A stretch of DNA of 57,751 bases from Winogradskyella sp. (GCF_028289625.1 NZ_JANQOM010000029.1:1-57751); one strand, 5' to 3'. Counted from the first letter of the stretch, positions 27,793-36,876 are shown. Numbers and translations are program-made. Notes: generated by a model not told the origin, from the sequence alone.

Positions 27793-27800
27793 TAACTTTG
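27793..27800 (+). promoter_or_regulatory. Putative tatA -7 box
   Basis: TAACTTTG matches the Bacteroidota -7 form. It ends 18 bases before the ATG at 27819 and overlaps the TTG at 27798 that would otherwise extend the reading frame, which argues for the ATG as the true start. Confidence 0.45.
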
Positions 27801-27818
27801 TACTCTAAATTTGAACGT

Positions 27819-28001
27819 ATGATTTCGAGTAGTATATTTTTAGCATTGGGGCCATGGCAAATCGTTTTAATAGTTGTTGCCATTTTGCTACTGTTTGGCG
27901 GTAAAAAAATCCCTGAATTAATGAGAGGCTTAGGTAGTGGTATCAAAGAGTTTAAAGACGCAAGCAAAGAAGATACCACTGATAATAAGGATAAAGAATA
28001 A
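27819..28001 (+). CDS. tatA: Twin-arginine translocase subunit TatA/TatE
   Basis: A 60-residue component of the Tat system, which exports folded proteins across the inner membrane. The N-terminal hydrophobic helix contains [19 protein letters not shown] and is followed by the amphipathic helix [20 protein letters not shown], the classic TatA layout, and an acidic tail. The frame could begin 7 codons earlier at a TTG, but that TTG lies inside the apparent promoter box, so the ATG at 27819 is chosen. No tatC is adjacent. It faces the M23 gene on the other strand and ends at a strong terminator. Confidence 0.9.
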   Translation: MISSSIFLALGPWQIVLIVVAILLLFGGKKIPELMRGLGSGIKEFKDASKEDTTDNKDKE

Positions 28002-28018
28002 GAAATTACTGTAAGCAT

Positions 28019-28050
28019 AAAAAAGCCAACTTAAAGTAGTTGGCTTTTTT
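28019..28050. terminator. Bidirectional intrinsic terminator between tatA and the DUF4837 gene
   Basis: A 12-base stem (28019-28030 with 28039-28050) closes an 8-base loop. The core AAGCCAAC pairs with GTTGGCTT and is flanked by A and T runs, so it can stop transcription from both converging genes. Confidence 0.85.
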
Positions 28051-28051
28051 A

Positions 28052-29032
28052 TTATTTAATGGTTATTGATTTAATAATTGATTCAAGCTCAAAAACATAT
28101 TCGCTTTTTCTAAGCGACGGCGCATACACATAACCGTCTGCTATAAGATAGCGTTTGTTGACTTTATCCTCAATGGCATACATAACAAAAGGACCTCCCA
28201 TTTTAAACCCAACAGTTTCCCAAAGCCCTCTCACTTCATAAGTTGGTTTGTTATCAATAATCGTATTGAACATTGAAGGCGCATAAGCATCTTCAATCAT
28301 CATATATATACCATCTTCACCAGGAACTTTTGTTTTAGTAATCCTATTTCTCATTCTAATAACATCTACAATTGTACTATCGCCTTTAGAGATTGTTTCC
28401 ATAGGAACTTCGTAAAACATTACATCTATCGTCTTAGAGCGGTCTAAAGCCTTCCTTAACCAATAAAACCCATCTTCTGCTTTTCCAAATTCGTAGGCTG
28501 AAGGAATATTGACAGTAAAACCTAACTGGTTTTCCATTTGTTCGTCTTTAAGTAAGGAAAGTTTAATACGTCTCTGTTTTTCTTTTACCTCTTCCTTATT
28601 GAAGGCTGCAACAATCTTGTCCTTACCCTCTTTTAATTGATTAATAATGTCTTTGTTTGTTTTTCCACCAACTACGGCTACTGTTTGTGGTTTAGCAAAA
28701 GCATTATTGGCAATTTTCACCGTTGGCTCTAAATTTCCCTTTTCGATTTTTAGAATTATTCTACTTCTTGTAGCAAAACCGTCAAAAACTTGTGGAGGGA
28801 TTTGACGTAACTTAAACATAGGTTCATCGACAGGAAGTCCGTTAAGTGGTGCCGCAAAAATATTTCTAATACTTTCACCTACACTACCTTCCCATAGTTC
28901 GTTATCAATCACTACCGAAATACTATTTAAATTACCATTTGAAGCTGGAAGGTAAGTCGTTTTATCTCCATCTTTTTTATTATCACATGCCATCACAAGC
29001 AGACAGAACAATAGTGTATATAACGTTCTCAT
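28052..29032 (-). CDS. DUF4837 family lipoprotein
   Basis: A 326-residue predicted lipoprotein: MRTLYTLLFCLLVMACDNK gives a signal peptide with lipobox VMAC. The mature protein fits the DUF4837 family, as I recall it from Bacteroidota, with NELWEGSVGESIRNIFAAPL near the start, KLRQIPPQVFDGF, and a C-terminal repeat of the same general fold ending VKSITIK-like (IIKSITIK). Function unknown; envelope location expected. The frame extends 13 codons upstream into the transglycosylase gene, but the start at 29032 gives the signal peptide at the N-terminus and clears the stop of the neighbouring gene by 22 bases. Confidence 0.8.
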   Translation of the reverse strand: MRTLYTLLFCLLVMACDNKKDGDKTTYLPASNGNLNSISVVIDNELWEGSVGESIRNIFAAPLNGLPVDEPMFKLRQIPPQVFDGFATRSRIILKIEKGNLEPTVKIANNAFAKPQTVAVVGGKTNKDIINQLKEGKDKIVAAFNKEEVKEKQRRIKLSLLKDEQMENQLGFTVNIPSAYEFGKAEDGFYWLRKALDRSKTIDVMFYEVPMETISKGDSTIVDVIRMRNRITKTKVPGEDGIYMMIEDAYAPSMFNTIIDNKPTYEVRGLWETVGFKMGGPFVMYAIEDKVNKRYLIADGYVYAPSLRKSEYVFELESIIKSITIK

Positions 29033-29054
29033 AAGTTTAAATTTTGTTGGTTTA

Positions 29055-30602
29055 TTACTCAGACACAACAAGTGTCATTCCTATTTTGAGTTTGTTACCA
29101 CTAATATCGTTCCAATCTTTAAGATTTTGAACAGAAACTCCAGAAAATTTTTCCGCAATACTCCAAAGTGAGTCACCAGATTTTACTTTGTAGGTCTTTT
29201 TGCCCTTTGTGCTTACTGGTTTTTTTGCGCTTTTGGGTTTATTGACTGATGAAGGATTTCTTGGGTAAATGGTTAAGCGCTGCCCAATCCTTAGATTGTT
29301 ACTTCTTAAACCGTTCCAACGCTTTATCTGACTTACCCTAACACCATAGCGTCGCGCAATTTTCCCTAGGTAATCTCCACTTTTAACACGATACCTAATT
29401 TTTGAGTCAATCTTCACCAGCTCAGGTAGTGGTTTTTCACGCTTATCAAATTCTGCTTGGGCAAAGGCATAGATTTTATCCTCATTGGCAGTAAATATTC
29501 CAACAGCATGCTTTGGGAGCCTTAAGGCATAAGTTTTACCCTCAATTTTCGGGATGATATCTAGCTTGTAAGATGGGTTTAAAAATTGTAGTTCTTCTAT
29601 ATTAACACCTGTAGTTTCAGAAATCTGGTCTAAGGTAATCATTTGCTTTACATGTATTGTGTCTGTTTGAACATGCTGAAAAGGCGGTCGTTCTGGTTTA
29701 AAGCCGTGTGCTTCAGCATATTCAAAAATATACATCGTCGCTAAAAATGCAGGGACATATCCTGCGGTTTCCCTTGGGAGGAAAGGCCTAATATTCCAGT
29801 AATTCTGATAGCCTCCAGATCGCCTAATGGCTTTATTAACATTTCCTGGTCCCGAATTATACGCCGCTAAAGCAAGGTCCCAATCACCAAAGATCTCATA
29901 AAGCTTAGATAGGTATTGTGCTGCAGCTGTAGTTGATCTTATTGGATCACTACGCTCATCAACATAACTGCTAACATCTAAATCGTATATCCTGCCCGTG
30001 GTAAACATGAACTGCCAAAGTCCTGTGGCACCCACCCTTGACCTCGCCCTGGGTTTCAACGCAGACTCTACAATGGCCAGATATTTCATTTCCAAAGGAA
30101 TGTTATAATTATCAAATTCCTGTTCAAACATCGGAAAGTAAAAATGGCTCAGTCCCATTAAACGCTCTAAAGATTTGCGTCTGTGTTTTAAGTAACGTTT
30201 TATTACACTTTCTAGCGAAGGATTATACTCAACATTAAAAGGCGTTTTTGCATTTAGACGTTCTAACCTTGCCTTTAACGTATCTGTTGACAGCTCAGGA
30301 TAATCAACCGGTTCATACGTCAATTCGGTAACAGACTTGTAAATAGTGTCAAATAATGAATTGCTATATAATTCCTCTAACCATTTTCGGTCTAATTCGG
30401 CAGCCTTTGGGAAATCTTCCAGGTTTTTAATGCCAAGTGAATCCATTTCTGCAGGGATGGTTTTGCCATTACTTATCGATTTGCCATCAATTAAGGAATC
30501 TGCAACCTTTTTTGACGCAATGACAGAGTCTGTTTTAATTTGCGAAAAACTATTGCTAGTCATCACAATAAAGCAAATCGATATAATAACTTTAATACGC
30601 AT
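29055..30602 (-). CDS. Lytic transglycosylase with two LysM domains (MltD-like)
   Basis: A periplasmic or surface enzyme that cleaves peptidoglycan glycan strands to 1,6-anhydro ends. The 515 residues start with a signal peptide (VIISICFIVMTSNSFSQ), then the GH23/SLT domain with the catalytic glutamate in YLAIVESALKPRA (about residues 170-182), GATGLWQFM, and AAYNSGPGNV. Two LysM peptidoglycan-binding domains follow: YRVKSGDYLGKIARRYGV and YKVKSGDSLWSIAEKFSG. The spacer between SLT and LysM contains a further LysM-like weak segment (TLDQISETTGVNIEELQFLN). It is co-directional with the DUF4837 lipoprotein gene, 22 bases apart. Confidence 0.93.
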   Translation of the reverse strand: MRIKVIISICFIVMTSNSFSQIKTDSVIASKKVADSLIDGKSISNGKTIPAEMDSLGIKNLEDFPKAAELDRKWLEELYSNSLFDTIYKSVTELTYEPVDYPELSTDTLKARLERLNAKTPFNVEYNPSLESVIKRYLKHRRKSLERLMGLSHFYFPMFEQEFDNYNIPLEMKYLAIVESALKPRARSRVGATGLWQFMFTTGRIYDLDVSSYVDERSDPIRSTTAAAQYLSKLYEIFGDWDLALAAYNSGPGNVNKAIRRSGGYQNYWNIRPFLPRETAGYVPAFLATMYIFEYAEAHGFKPERPPFQHVQTDTIHVKQMITLDQISETTGVNIEELQFLNPSYKLDIIPKIEGKTYALRLPKHAVGIFTANEDKIYAFAQAEFDKREKPLPELVKIDSKIRYRVKSGDYLGKIARRYGVRVSQIKRWNGLRSNNLRIGQRLTIYPRNPSSVNKPKSAKKPVSTKGKKTYKVKSGDSLWSIAEKFSGVSVQNLKDWNDISGNKLKIGMTLVVSE

Positions 30603-30669
30603 GAATGCTTGATTAGGTCCGCTTATGCCTAACGCTTCAAATTTAAAAAATAGTATGTATTATCAAAGC

Positions 30670-31857
30670 CTACTCCAAAATAGCGGCAATACCAGGTAAG
30701 GTTTTACCCTCTAAACTTTCGAGCATGGCACCACCTCCCGTGCTTACGTAGCTTACTTTATCCTGGAAACCAAACTGCTTCACAGCGGCAACAGAATCCC
30801 CACCGCCAACTAGCGAAAATGCGCCATTTTTTGTTGAATTAGCTATGGAATGACCTAAGGCTATGGTTCCTTCTGCAAAACTTTCCATTTCAAAAACACC
30901 GAGGGGTCCATTCCAAAGTATAGTTTTTGATTCATTGACAACAGCGTCAAAGTGTTCTAATGATTTTGGTCCGGCATCCAAACCTTGCCACCCATCAGGA
31001 ATATGCTTAACATCTATAACTTGTTTGTTCGCATCATTACTAAAAGCGTCTGCGGCAACGACATCAACTGGTAAGTGAATTTTTACACCTTTAGCCTCGG
31101 CTTGTTTCAAAATATCTAAAGCTAAATCCATTTTATCATCTTCACAGATAGAATCTCCAATACTTCCGCCTTGCGCTTTAATAAAGGTAAACGTCATTCC
31201 GCCACCAATGATGAGATGGTCAACTTTGTCTAAAATGTTTTCGATGACTGTAATTTTTGAGGACACCTTTGCCCCGCCAAGCACTGCCAAAACTGGTTTT
31301 TTGCTATTATTCAATACCTTATCAATGCTATCAATTTCTTTAGCTAACAAGTTACCAAAACATTTTGCTTCAGGAAAAAACTGTGCCACTATCGTTGTAG
31401 AGGCATGTGCTCTATGTGCTGTGCCAAAGGCATCATTGACATAGATATCTCCTAACTTTGATAACTGCTCAGCAAAATCTTTGTCTCCCTTTTTTTCTTC
31501 TTCATGAAAGCGTAAATTCTCTAACAATAAGATTTCTCCTGGTTGTAATGCATTGGCTTTCTCTTCAGCTTCTTCACCAACACAGTCAGTGGCAAATTTC
31601 ACTTCAACACCCAATACATCCTCAATTTTTGAAATAATATGTCTTAATGAAAATTCATCCTGAACTCCTTTTGGTCGTCCTAAATGCGACATTAAGACAC
31701 AACTACCTCCATCTTCCAGTACTTTAATAATCGTTGGCTTTGCTGATATGATTCTTGTGGCATCCGTAACTTCGAAATTGTCATTTAATGGTACGTTGAA
31801 ATCTACGCGGATTAATGCTTTTTTATCTTTAAAATTAAAATCGTTGAGTGTTTTCAT
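30670..31857 (-). CDS. pgk: Phosphoglycerate kinase
   Basis: Glycolytic ATP-forming enzyme turning 1,3-bisphosphoglycerate plus ADP into 3-phosphoglycerate plus ATP. The 395-residue protein shows [15 protein letters not shown] sequence ([11 protein letters not shown]), [24 protein letters not shown] [25 protein letters not shown], and the C-terminal GGGDSVAAV and STGGGAMLE motifs. Length and all motifs are normal. It has a good promoter match just upstream and is divergent from holB. Confidence 0.97.
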   Translation of the reverse strand: MKTLNDFNFKDKKALIRVDFNVPLNDNFEVTDATRIISAKPTIIKVLEDGGSCVLMSHLGRPKGVQDEFSLRHIISKIEDVLGVEVKFATDCVGEEAEEKANALQPGEILLLENLRFHEEEKKGDKDFAEQLSKLGDIYVNDAFGTAHRAHASTTIVAQFFPEAKCFGNLLAKEIDSIDKVLNNSKKPVLAVLGGAKVSSKITVIENILDKVDHLIIGGGMTFTFIKAQGGSIGDSICEDDKMDLALDILKQAEAKGVKIHLPVDVVAADAFSNDANKQVIDVKHIPDGWQGLDAGPKSLEHFDAVVNESKTILWNGPLGVFEMESFAEGTIALGHSIANSTKNGAFSLVGGGDSVAAVKQFGFQDKVSYVSTGGGAMLESLEGKTLPGIAAILE

Positions 31858-31875
31858 TTTATAAAATTTGAATCA

Positions 31876-31906
31876 CAAATATAAGTTCATAATAGTCATT
31901 TGGCAA
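31876..31906 (-). promoter_or_regulatory. Putative pgk promoter
   Basis: On the minus strand a TTG (31904-31906) is followed after 20 bases by TATATTTG (31876-31883), then 18 bases to the pgk ATG. Both boxes and spacing fit the Bacteroidota promoter form well. Confidence 0.6.
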
Positions 31907-31963
31907 GTAGAAACATTATGTCATCATTAAATCTTGACTTTATTTTAATCTGAGATGATAAAA

Positions 31964-31994
31964 TTTTGTAACGGTAAAATATTGCATAGTTTTG
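31964..31994 (+). promoter_or_regulatory. Putative holB promoter giving a near-leaderless transcript
   Basis: TTTTG (31964-31968) is followed after 18 bases by TAGTTTTG (31987-31994). The holB ATG starts only 4 bases after the box, so transcription would begin at about the A of the ATG. The protein start is well supported by its family-like N-terminus. Confidence 0.55.
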
Positions 31995-31998
31995 CGAT

Positions 31999-33156
31999 AT
32001 GCTTTTTTCAGAGATTTTAGGTCAAAAACATATTAAAAACCACCTTACTAGGAGTGTTGATTCTGGACGTATTGCTCATGCACAACTGTTTGTTGGCCCT
32101 GAAGGATCTGGAACCTTGCCTATGGCTTTGGCCTATGCGCAATATATTCTTTGTAGTAATAGTAACGGTGAAAATACTGGTGGTAATGAGTCTTGTAACA
32201 TAAAATTTAAGAACTTCTCTCATCCAGACCTACACTTTGCGTTTCCCGTAACAACAAGCGACAAGGTAAAAAGCAAACCGGTTTCCAATTTCTATTTAGA
32301 CGAGTGGCGTCAACTTTTAGAACAGCAGCCTTATGGCAATCTATTTGATTGGTATAAACTTCTTGGAGTTGATAACAAGCAAGGCCAGATTGGTGTGGAT
32401 GAAGCATTAGAAATTGTAAAATCCTTATCACTTAAATCCTACGAAGGTGGTTATAAGGTGATGTTAATTTGGATGGTCGAAAAAATGAATACTGCTGCTG
32501 CCAATAAGCTCTTAAAACTGATTGAAGAACCACCCGAAAAGACAATTTTCATTTTAATTGCTGAGGACGAAGAGCAGATTATTAACACCATTCTGTCGCG
32601 TTGCCAGATTTTGCATTTTCCTCCATTGGCCGAAGAGGTCATTACTGAAGCGCTAGTGGCTAAATACCATATTGAAACTGCTGTTGCGATGAAGATTGCG
32701 CATCAAGCCAATGGTAATTTTAACAAGGCCTGTGATTTAATTTATCAGGATAGTGAAGATATTCAATTTGAAAAATGGTTTGTGCTTTGGGTTCGATCCG
32801 CATTTAAAGCTAAAGGCAATAAAAGTGCTATACACGATTTAATTTCGTGGTCAGAGGAAATTGCAAAAACAGGTCGTGAAACCCAAAAAAAGTTTTTAGC
32901 GTTTTGCTTAAATTGCTTTAGACAAGCTTTATTGCTCAATTACAAAGCTAATGACTTGGTCTATATAGAACCAAAGTCAGAGAACTTTAAACTAAAAAAG
33001 TTTGCGCCTTTTGTACACGATTCTAATATTATAGAAATTTCTGATGAGCTACAAGACGCCATTTATCATATAGAACGTAACGGAAATTCTAAGATTATTC
33101 TTACAGATTTATCTATTAAATTAACACGCTTACTGCATAAAAAAAGCCAAGCGTAA
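31999..33156 (+). CDS. holB: DNA polymerase III subunit delta'
   Basis: Part of the clamp loader that puts the sliding clamp on DNA. The 385-residue AAA+ protein starts MLFSEILGQKHIKNHL, with GRIAHAQLFVGPEGSGTLPMA in the place of a P-loop (Lys lost, as expected for the non-ATPase delta' subunit), IWMVEKMNTAAANKLLKLIEEPP in the Walker B/arginine-finger region and FILIAEDEEQIINTILSRCQ as sensor and SRC motif. It is a single gene between divergent pgk and convergent ompH-like gene. Its stop codon lies in the loop of a hairpin. Confidence 0.93.
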   Translation: MLFSEILGQKHIKNHLTRSVDSGRIAHAQLFVGPEGSGTLPMALAYAQYILCSNSNGENTGGNESCNIKFKNFSHPDLHFAFPVTTSDKVKSKPVSNFYLDEWRQLLEQQPYGNLFDWYKLLGVDNKQGQIGVDEALEIVKSLSLKSYEGGYKVMLIWMVEKMNTAAANKLLKLIEEPPEKTIFILIAEDEEQIINTILSRCQILHFPPLAEEVITEALVAKYHIETAVAMKIAHQANGNFNKACDLIYQDSEDIQFEKWFVLWVRSAFKAKGNKSAIHDLISWSEEIAKTGRETQKKFLAFCLNCFRQALLLNYKANDLVYIEPKSENFKLKKFAPFVHDSNIIEISDELQDAIYHIERNGNSKIILTDLSIKLTRLLHKKSQA

Positions 33157-33166
33157 GCTCGGCTTT
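33143..33166 (+). terminator. Hairpin at the 3' end of holB, possible terminator
   Basis: AAAGCCAAGC (33143-33152) pairs with GCTCGGCTTT (33157-33166) with one mismatch around the loop GTAA, which contains the holB stop codon. The following T run is weak on this strand; on the other strand a run of A/T is also present, so it may serve both converging genes. Confidence 0.4.
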
Positions 33167-33187
33167 AGTTGGTATTTTAATTGACGC

Positions 33188-33763
33188 TTACTCTGAGGAT
33201 TCTTCTTTTTCAGTACTTTTCTCTTCTTCTTTTGAGCTTTCTTCATCTCCTTTTTTACTATAGGCTTCATTAATAGCCTCAGTTACAGCTTCGGTTATAT
33301 CGGTTTTTTCTTCACCATATATAACACTGCCTGCCTGATTCTTACCTAAAATAAAGGTATAACCGTTCTTTTTCCCATAATCCTCAACAAAAGCATTCAC
33401 TTTTGAAATTACAGAATCCATTTCTTTATTAAATTCCTGCTGCATTATTTGCTGCTCATACTGAAACTGCTGTTGCAACACTTGCTGCTTTTGTCCTAAC
33501 TCTTGGTATTTTTCCTGTTGCTTCTTTTGGGATAAATTTTGAGCTGCCAATTGAAAGGCTTGAGCTTCTATTTGAAAGGCTTTACCAATACTATCTATTC
33601 TTTTCTTAAAAATATCATCCTTGATTTTAAACTGTTCTTCAATATCAATTTTCATTTGATAGGCATTGATTACTTTTCCGTTATCGATGAACGCAATTTT
33701 TTGCTGTTCTTTACAGGATGCTAATGAGATTAAAACTATTGATACTATGATTAATTTCTTCAT
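33188..33763 (-). CDS. OmpH/Skp-like protein, predicted lipoprotein
   Basis: A 191-residue protein of the OmpH/Skp family, periplasmic chaperones for outer-membrane proteins. A signal sequence with lipobox ASC (ISLASCKEQQ) is followed by KIAFIDNGKVINAYQMK, the typical first strand, then a long charged, glutamine-rich coiled coil (about residues 45-130) and the closing strand GYTFILGKNQAGSVIYG. The C-terminus adds an acidic Ser/Glu/Lys tail. Being lipid-anchored, it may act at a membrane rather than as the free trimer known in E. coli. The start at 33763 is chosen over a longer frame because it begins the signal peptide. Confidence 0.85.
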   Translation of the reverse strand: MKKLIIVSIVLISLASCKEQQKIAFIDNGKVINAYQMKIDIEEQFKIKDDIFKKRIDSIGKAFQIEAQAFQLAAQNLSQKKQQEKYQELGQKQQVLQQQFQYEQQIMQQEFNKEMDSVISKVNAFVEDYGKKNGYTFILGKNQAGSVIYGEEKTDITEAVTEAINEAYSKKGDEESSKEEEKSTEKEESSE

Positions 33764-33787
33764 GATTGTTTTCAAATTAAATTTTTG

Positions 33788-33795
33788 CAAATGTA
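33788..33795 (-). promoter_or_regulatory. Possible -7 box of the OmpH-like gene
   Basis: On the minus strand this reads TACATTTG, matching TAnnTTTG, 24 bases before the start at 33763. No clear -33 element. Confidence 0.3.
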
Positions 33796-33978
33796 TAAAA
33801 GTTCGAGTGCGAAATACCTAAATTTCTAACTATTTAAAAAATCTATGGTTTGTGTTAATTTCTATAGTGAAATATTATACAAAATAGATTCAAATAAAGC
33901 CTTTTAAGCGCTTTTCTTTTTTTAGGCTTGCAATCGTATATCTTAAAGTCAAATCATCAGGCTAATGATTTTATACTG

Positions 33979-34836
33979 CTAATCCTTCTGTTTTAGGATG
34001 TAAATATGGGATGAATACTCTTTAGATTGATTTGCTTTGAGGTTTGAGCACATTCCAATCCAAAATGCTTTGAAAGGATTCATAAAACCAGACTTATATT
34101 TTTCTGAAAGTAAACTCACATAATAGGCATCGAAATGCATTGGTAAGATTTTAGTTAGTTCAAAGCCTTCCTTAGCAAAAAGTTTCTTTATAGACGACTT
34201 TGAAAAATGCCAAAGGTGTCTGGGCACATCATATGCTGCCCAAAATTTTTTATAATGCTCAGCATCGTAGCTTTTGAAATTTGGCACTGCAACTACCAAT
34301 CTTCCTTTGGGTTTTAATAAGTGTTTAAATAATGCAATATGCATGTCTAGTTTTGGCAAATGCTCCAGAACATGCCAAAGTGTAATAACGTCGAAACTAC
34401 TTTCTTTTAAACTATTTAAATGCTCTATTTCAAAAACTGTATTATTGGTTTTGGAATTTGCAATTTGCCTAGCCTTTTCGTCAGGTTCAATTCCTGCAAT
34501 TTGCCAATTGTCCTTTTGGGCAGTTTCTAAAAAATCCCCTGTGCCACATCCAACATCCAATAATTTTTTCTCCTCAGTGTAAAAAGAATTTATAAGCTTC
34601 AATTTTCGTTTTAAAGAAATCTTTCTAACGATATGATAAATCTTTTCTAAAAGATTCCTTCTATTGTCAGTGTGAGAAATGTAATCATCACTCTTGTAAT
34701 AGTCTGGTAGATTTTCTGCATTTGGTTGCGGAAATGTTTCCAACATATCCAATTCATTATTGTACAATAACTGGAAGTCTTCACCTGAAACCGAATGGTC
34801 CTTTACAGTTAGATATGTTGGTTTTTTGTCTTTCAT
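33979..34836 (-). CDS. Class I SAM-dependent methyltransferase
   Basis: A 285-residue methyltransferase of the methyltransf_23-like group. The SAM-binding motif is LLDVGCGTGDFL (residues 92-103), followed by GIEPDEKAR and the strand FDVITLWHVLEHLPKLD; GRLVVAVPNFKSYDAEHYKKFW is the post-core region often seen in sugar- or lipid-modifying members. An N-terminal conserved stretch (KDHSVSGEDFQLLYN, DMLETFPQP) is usual in Bacteroidota homologues. Substrate unknown. The open frame extends to 34929 through the palindromic repeats and parS-like site, but the start at 34836 gives the family-like N-terminus (MKDKKPTYLTVKDHS). Confidence 0.85.
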   Translation of the reverse strand: MKDKKPTYLTVKDHSVSGEDFQLLYNNELDMLETFPQPNAENLPDYYKSDDYISHTDNRRNLLEKIYHIVRKISLKRKLKLINSFYTEEKKLLDVGCGTGDFLETAQKDNWQIAGIEPDEKARQIANSKTNNTVFEIEHLNSLKESSFDVITLWHVLEHLPKLDMHIALFKHLLKPKGRLVVAVPNFKSYDAEHYKKFWAAYDVPRHLWHFSKSSIKKLFAKEGFELTKILPMHFDAYYVSLLSEKYKSGFMNPFKAFWIGMCSNLKANQSKEYSSHIYILKQKD

Positions 34837-34841
34837 TAAAT

Positions 34842-34898
34842 GGTCATTTCGAGAGCCTCGATGACCAATTCTTGGTGGCTGAGGCTCTCGAAGCCACC
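34842..34898. repeat. Inverted pair of 25-bp palindromic units beside a parS-like site
   Basis: Unit 1 (34842-34866) has arms GGTCAT and ATGACC around TTCGAGAGCCTCG. After a 7-base spacer, unit 2 (34874-34898) is the same unit inverted, with arms GGTGGCT and AGCCACC around GAGGCTCTCGA. The arms differ between the two units but each pairs with itself, so structure is kept while sequence changes. The pair ends 3 bases before the parS-like palindrome. The same unit is found at 36846-36870, at 42317-42341, and inside gltX and rnr. Confidence 0.85.
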
Positions 34899-34901
34899 CA
34901 A

Positions 34902-34917
34902 TGTTCCACGTGGAACA
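34902..34917. other. parS-like centromere site 1
   Basis: The 16-bp perfect palindrome TGTTCCACGTGGAACA agrees with the general parS consensus TGTTnCACGTGnAACA bound by chromosomal ParB. It lies between mnmG and the methyltransferase gene. mnmG (gidA) is close to the replication origin in many bacteria, which makes a real parS more likely. No parA or parB gene is in the window. Confidence 0.8.
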
Positions 34918-34925
34918 TGTTTTTA

Positions 34926-36797
34926 TCATCTTCCTAAATACACCAATAAAACAGAAATGTCATTAGGGGATACTCCACTGATTCTAGAAGCTTGTGATAT
35001 GGTTACAGGTTGAATTTCGGCTAATTTTTGCCTAGCTTCCATACTCATGGATTTCAATCTTGAGTAATCAAAATTAGAAGGAATCTTTACGTTTTCGAGG
35101 CGGTTTAATTTATCGGCATTGTTCTTTTCCTTTTCAATATAACCTGCATATTTCACCTGTATCTCGGTTTGCTCTATAACCTCAACATCTAAATTGTTCT
35201 CTAAAACATAGTTCTCTACAGACGCCACTTTACGCATATCTTCTATAGTGATATTTGGTCTTGCATAAAGCTTAAACATTTTGTCCTGTTGCCTCACCTT
35301 TGCAGAATTCTTAGATTCTAGAATCGGATTTATTTCATCTGGCTTTACACTGGTGTCTTTAAAAAATTGAACAAAGGCATCCGACTTTGATTGTTTTTCC
35401 TCCATGCGTCTTAAGCGTTTCTCAGAAGCCAAGCCTAGTTCGTAACCCTTTGGTGTTAATCTAAAATCTGCATTGTCTTGGCGCAATAATGTTCTGTATT
35501 CAGCTCTCGAGGTGAACATACGATAAGGTTCTTCGGTTCCCTTGGTAATAAGATCGTCAATTAAAACGCCTATGTAAGCTTCGTCTCTTTTTAAAGTAAA
35601 AGGGCCTCGTTCTTGTACCTTAAGACTCGCATTAATTCCCGCCATTAGTCCCTGTGATGCCGCTTCCTCGTATCCTGTTGTGCCATTGATTTGTCCTGCA
35701 AAGAATAAACCATCTACCAATTTTGTTTCTAGTGTATGCTTTAATTGGGTTGGTGGAAAATAATCATATTCTATAGCGTAACCGGGTCTAAAGAATTTTA
35801 CATTCTCAAACCCTTTAACAGATCGCAGCGCTTTGTATTGAACATCCTCTGGAAGTGATGTGGAAAATCCATTAACATAAACCTCAACAGTATTCCAACC
35901 TTCTGGCTCTACAAATAATTGATGCCTATGCTTATCTGCAAAACGGTTAATCTTGTCTTCAATAGATGGACAGTATCTTGGCCCAACACTTTTAATCCTT
36001 CCATTAAACATTGGGGAACGATCAAAGCCTTCACGAAGTAAATCGTGAACCTCTGGACTTGTATAGGTCATATGGCAAGATCGTTGTTCTTTTAACGGCT
36101 GTGTTATATCTAGGTATGAAAACTTCTCAGGATTCTCGTCACCTGGCTGTTCAATCATTACAGAATAGTCTAACGATCTCCCATCAACCCTTGGCGGTGT
36201 TCCCGTTTTCATTCTGCCAGAATCAAATCCTATCGCTATAAGTTCTTCTGTTATTCCAGTAGCGGCTCGTTCTCCTGCTCTTCCGCCACCAAAATTTTTA
36301 TCACCAATATGAATAAGGCCATTCAAAAAAGTACCATTGGTCAGCACTACAGTTTTTGCCTTTACCTCAATGCCGAGTGATGTCTTTACCCCAACGACTT
36401 TATCATTTTCAATCAATAAGCCTGAAACCATTTCTTGATAAAAATCTAAATTGGGAGTGTTCTCCAAAAGCAATCTCCAATCTTCTGCAAACCGCATTCT
36501 GTCAGATTGCACTCTTGGGCTCCACATTGCTGGTCCTTTAGACTTGTTGAGCATTTTGAATTGAATCGAAGATGTGTCAGAAACAACCCCACTATAACCT
36601 CCCAGCGCATCAATTTCTCTAACGATTTGTCCCTTCGCAATTCCGCCCATAGCAGGATTGCATGACATTTGGGCTATATTCTGAAGGTTCATTGTAATCA
36701 ACAATGTCTTACTACCCATATTGGCAGCGGCAGCTGCAGCCTCGCTTCCTGCATGGCCAGCTCCAACAACTATAACATCATAAACATCGTTAAACAT
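34926..36797 (-). CDS. mnmG: tRNA uridine-5-carboxymethylaminomethyl modification enzyme MnmG (GidA)
   Basis: With MnmE it installs the cmnm5 group on the wobble uridine of some tRNAs, using FAD, NADH, methylene-tetrahydrofolate and glycine. The 623-residue protein has the FAD-binding motif VGAGHAGSEAAAAAA (residues 11-25), the signature SCNPAMGGIAKGQIVREIDALGG (first 20 residues shown in two parts: SCNPAMGG, then KGQIVREIDALGG), GMKTGTPPR-like GRMKTGTPPRVD, and GQINGTTGYEEAASQG. The C-terminal helical tRNA-binding domain contains SRISGVSPNDISVLLVYL. It is flanked on both sides by a parS-like site plus repeat units. Confidence 0.96.
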   Translation of the reverse strand: MFNDVYDVIVVGAGHAGSEAAAAAANMGSKTLLITMNLQNIAQMSCNPAMGGIAKGQIVREIDALGGYSGVVSDTSSIQFKMLNKSKGPAMWSPRVQSDRMRFAEDWRLLLENTPNLDFYQEMVSGLLIENDKVVGVKTSLGIEVKAKTVVLTNGTFLNGLIHIGDKNFGGGRAGERAATGITEELIAIGFDSGRMKTGTPPRVDGRSLDYSVMIEQPGDENPEKFSYLDITQPLKEQRSCHMTYTSPEVHDLLREGFDRSPMFNGRIKSVGPRYCPSIEDKINRFADKHRHQLFVEPEGWNTVEVYVNGFSTSLPEDVQYKALRSVKGFENVKFFRPGYAIEYDYFPPTQLKHTLETKLVDGLFFAGQINGTTGYEEAASQGLMAGINASLKVQERGPFTLKRDEAYIGVLIDDLITKGTEEPYRMFTSRAEYRTLLRQDNADFRLTPKGYELGLASEKRLRRMEEKQSKSDAFVQFFKDTSVKPDEINPILESKNSAKVRQQDKMFKLYARPNITIEDMRKVASVENYVLENNLDVEVIEQTEIQVKYAGYIEKEKNNADKLNRLENVKIPSNFDYSRLKSMSMEARQKLAEIQPVTISQASRISGVSPNDISVLLVYLGR

Positions 36798-36809
36798 ATC
36801 TTTCTTTAA

Positions 36810-36870
36810 GTCATTTCTAGAACCTCAATAACCAATTTAAATTCTGGAGGCAGAGGCTCTCGAAGCCACC
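36810..36870. repeat. Second pair of palindromic units, upstream of mnmG
   Basis: A decayed unit (36810-36833; TCATTTCTAGAACCTC core) is followed after 12 bases by an inverted unit (36846-36870) whose 18-base end GAGGCTCTCGAAGCCACC is identical to 34881-34898. As at the first site, the pair sits just before a parS-like palindrome, so repeats and parS have been copied, or kept, as one module on both sides of mnmG. It would lie in the 5' untranslated region of mnmG if the box at 36921 is its promoter. Confidence 0.8.
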
Positions 36871-36876
36871 ATACAA

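Noticed and set aside
27719..28018. 99-codon frame antisense to tatA
   Set aside because: tatA is clearly the real gene here and the antisense frame lies inside promoter and gene.
34902..34917. CACGTG palindrome as an ordinary transcription-factor box or a terminator
   Set aside because: The full 16-base symmetry and the second copy fit parS better; there is no T run after it.
34837..34929. Extension of the methyltransferase frame through the repeats and parS-like site
   Set aside because: The extra residues are repeat translation, and the family-like N-terminus begins at 34836.
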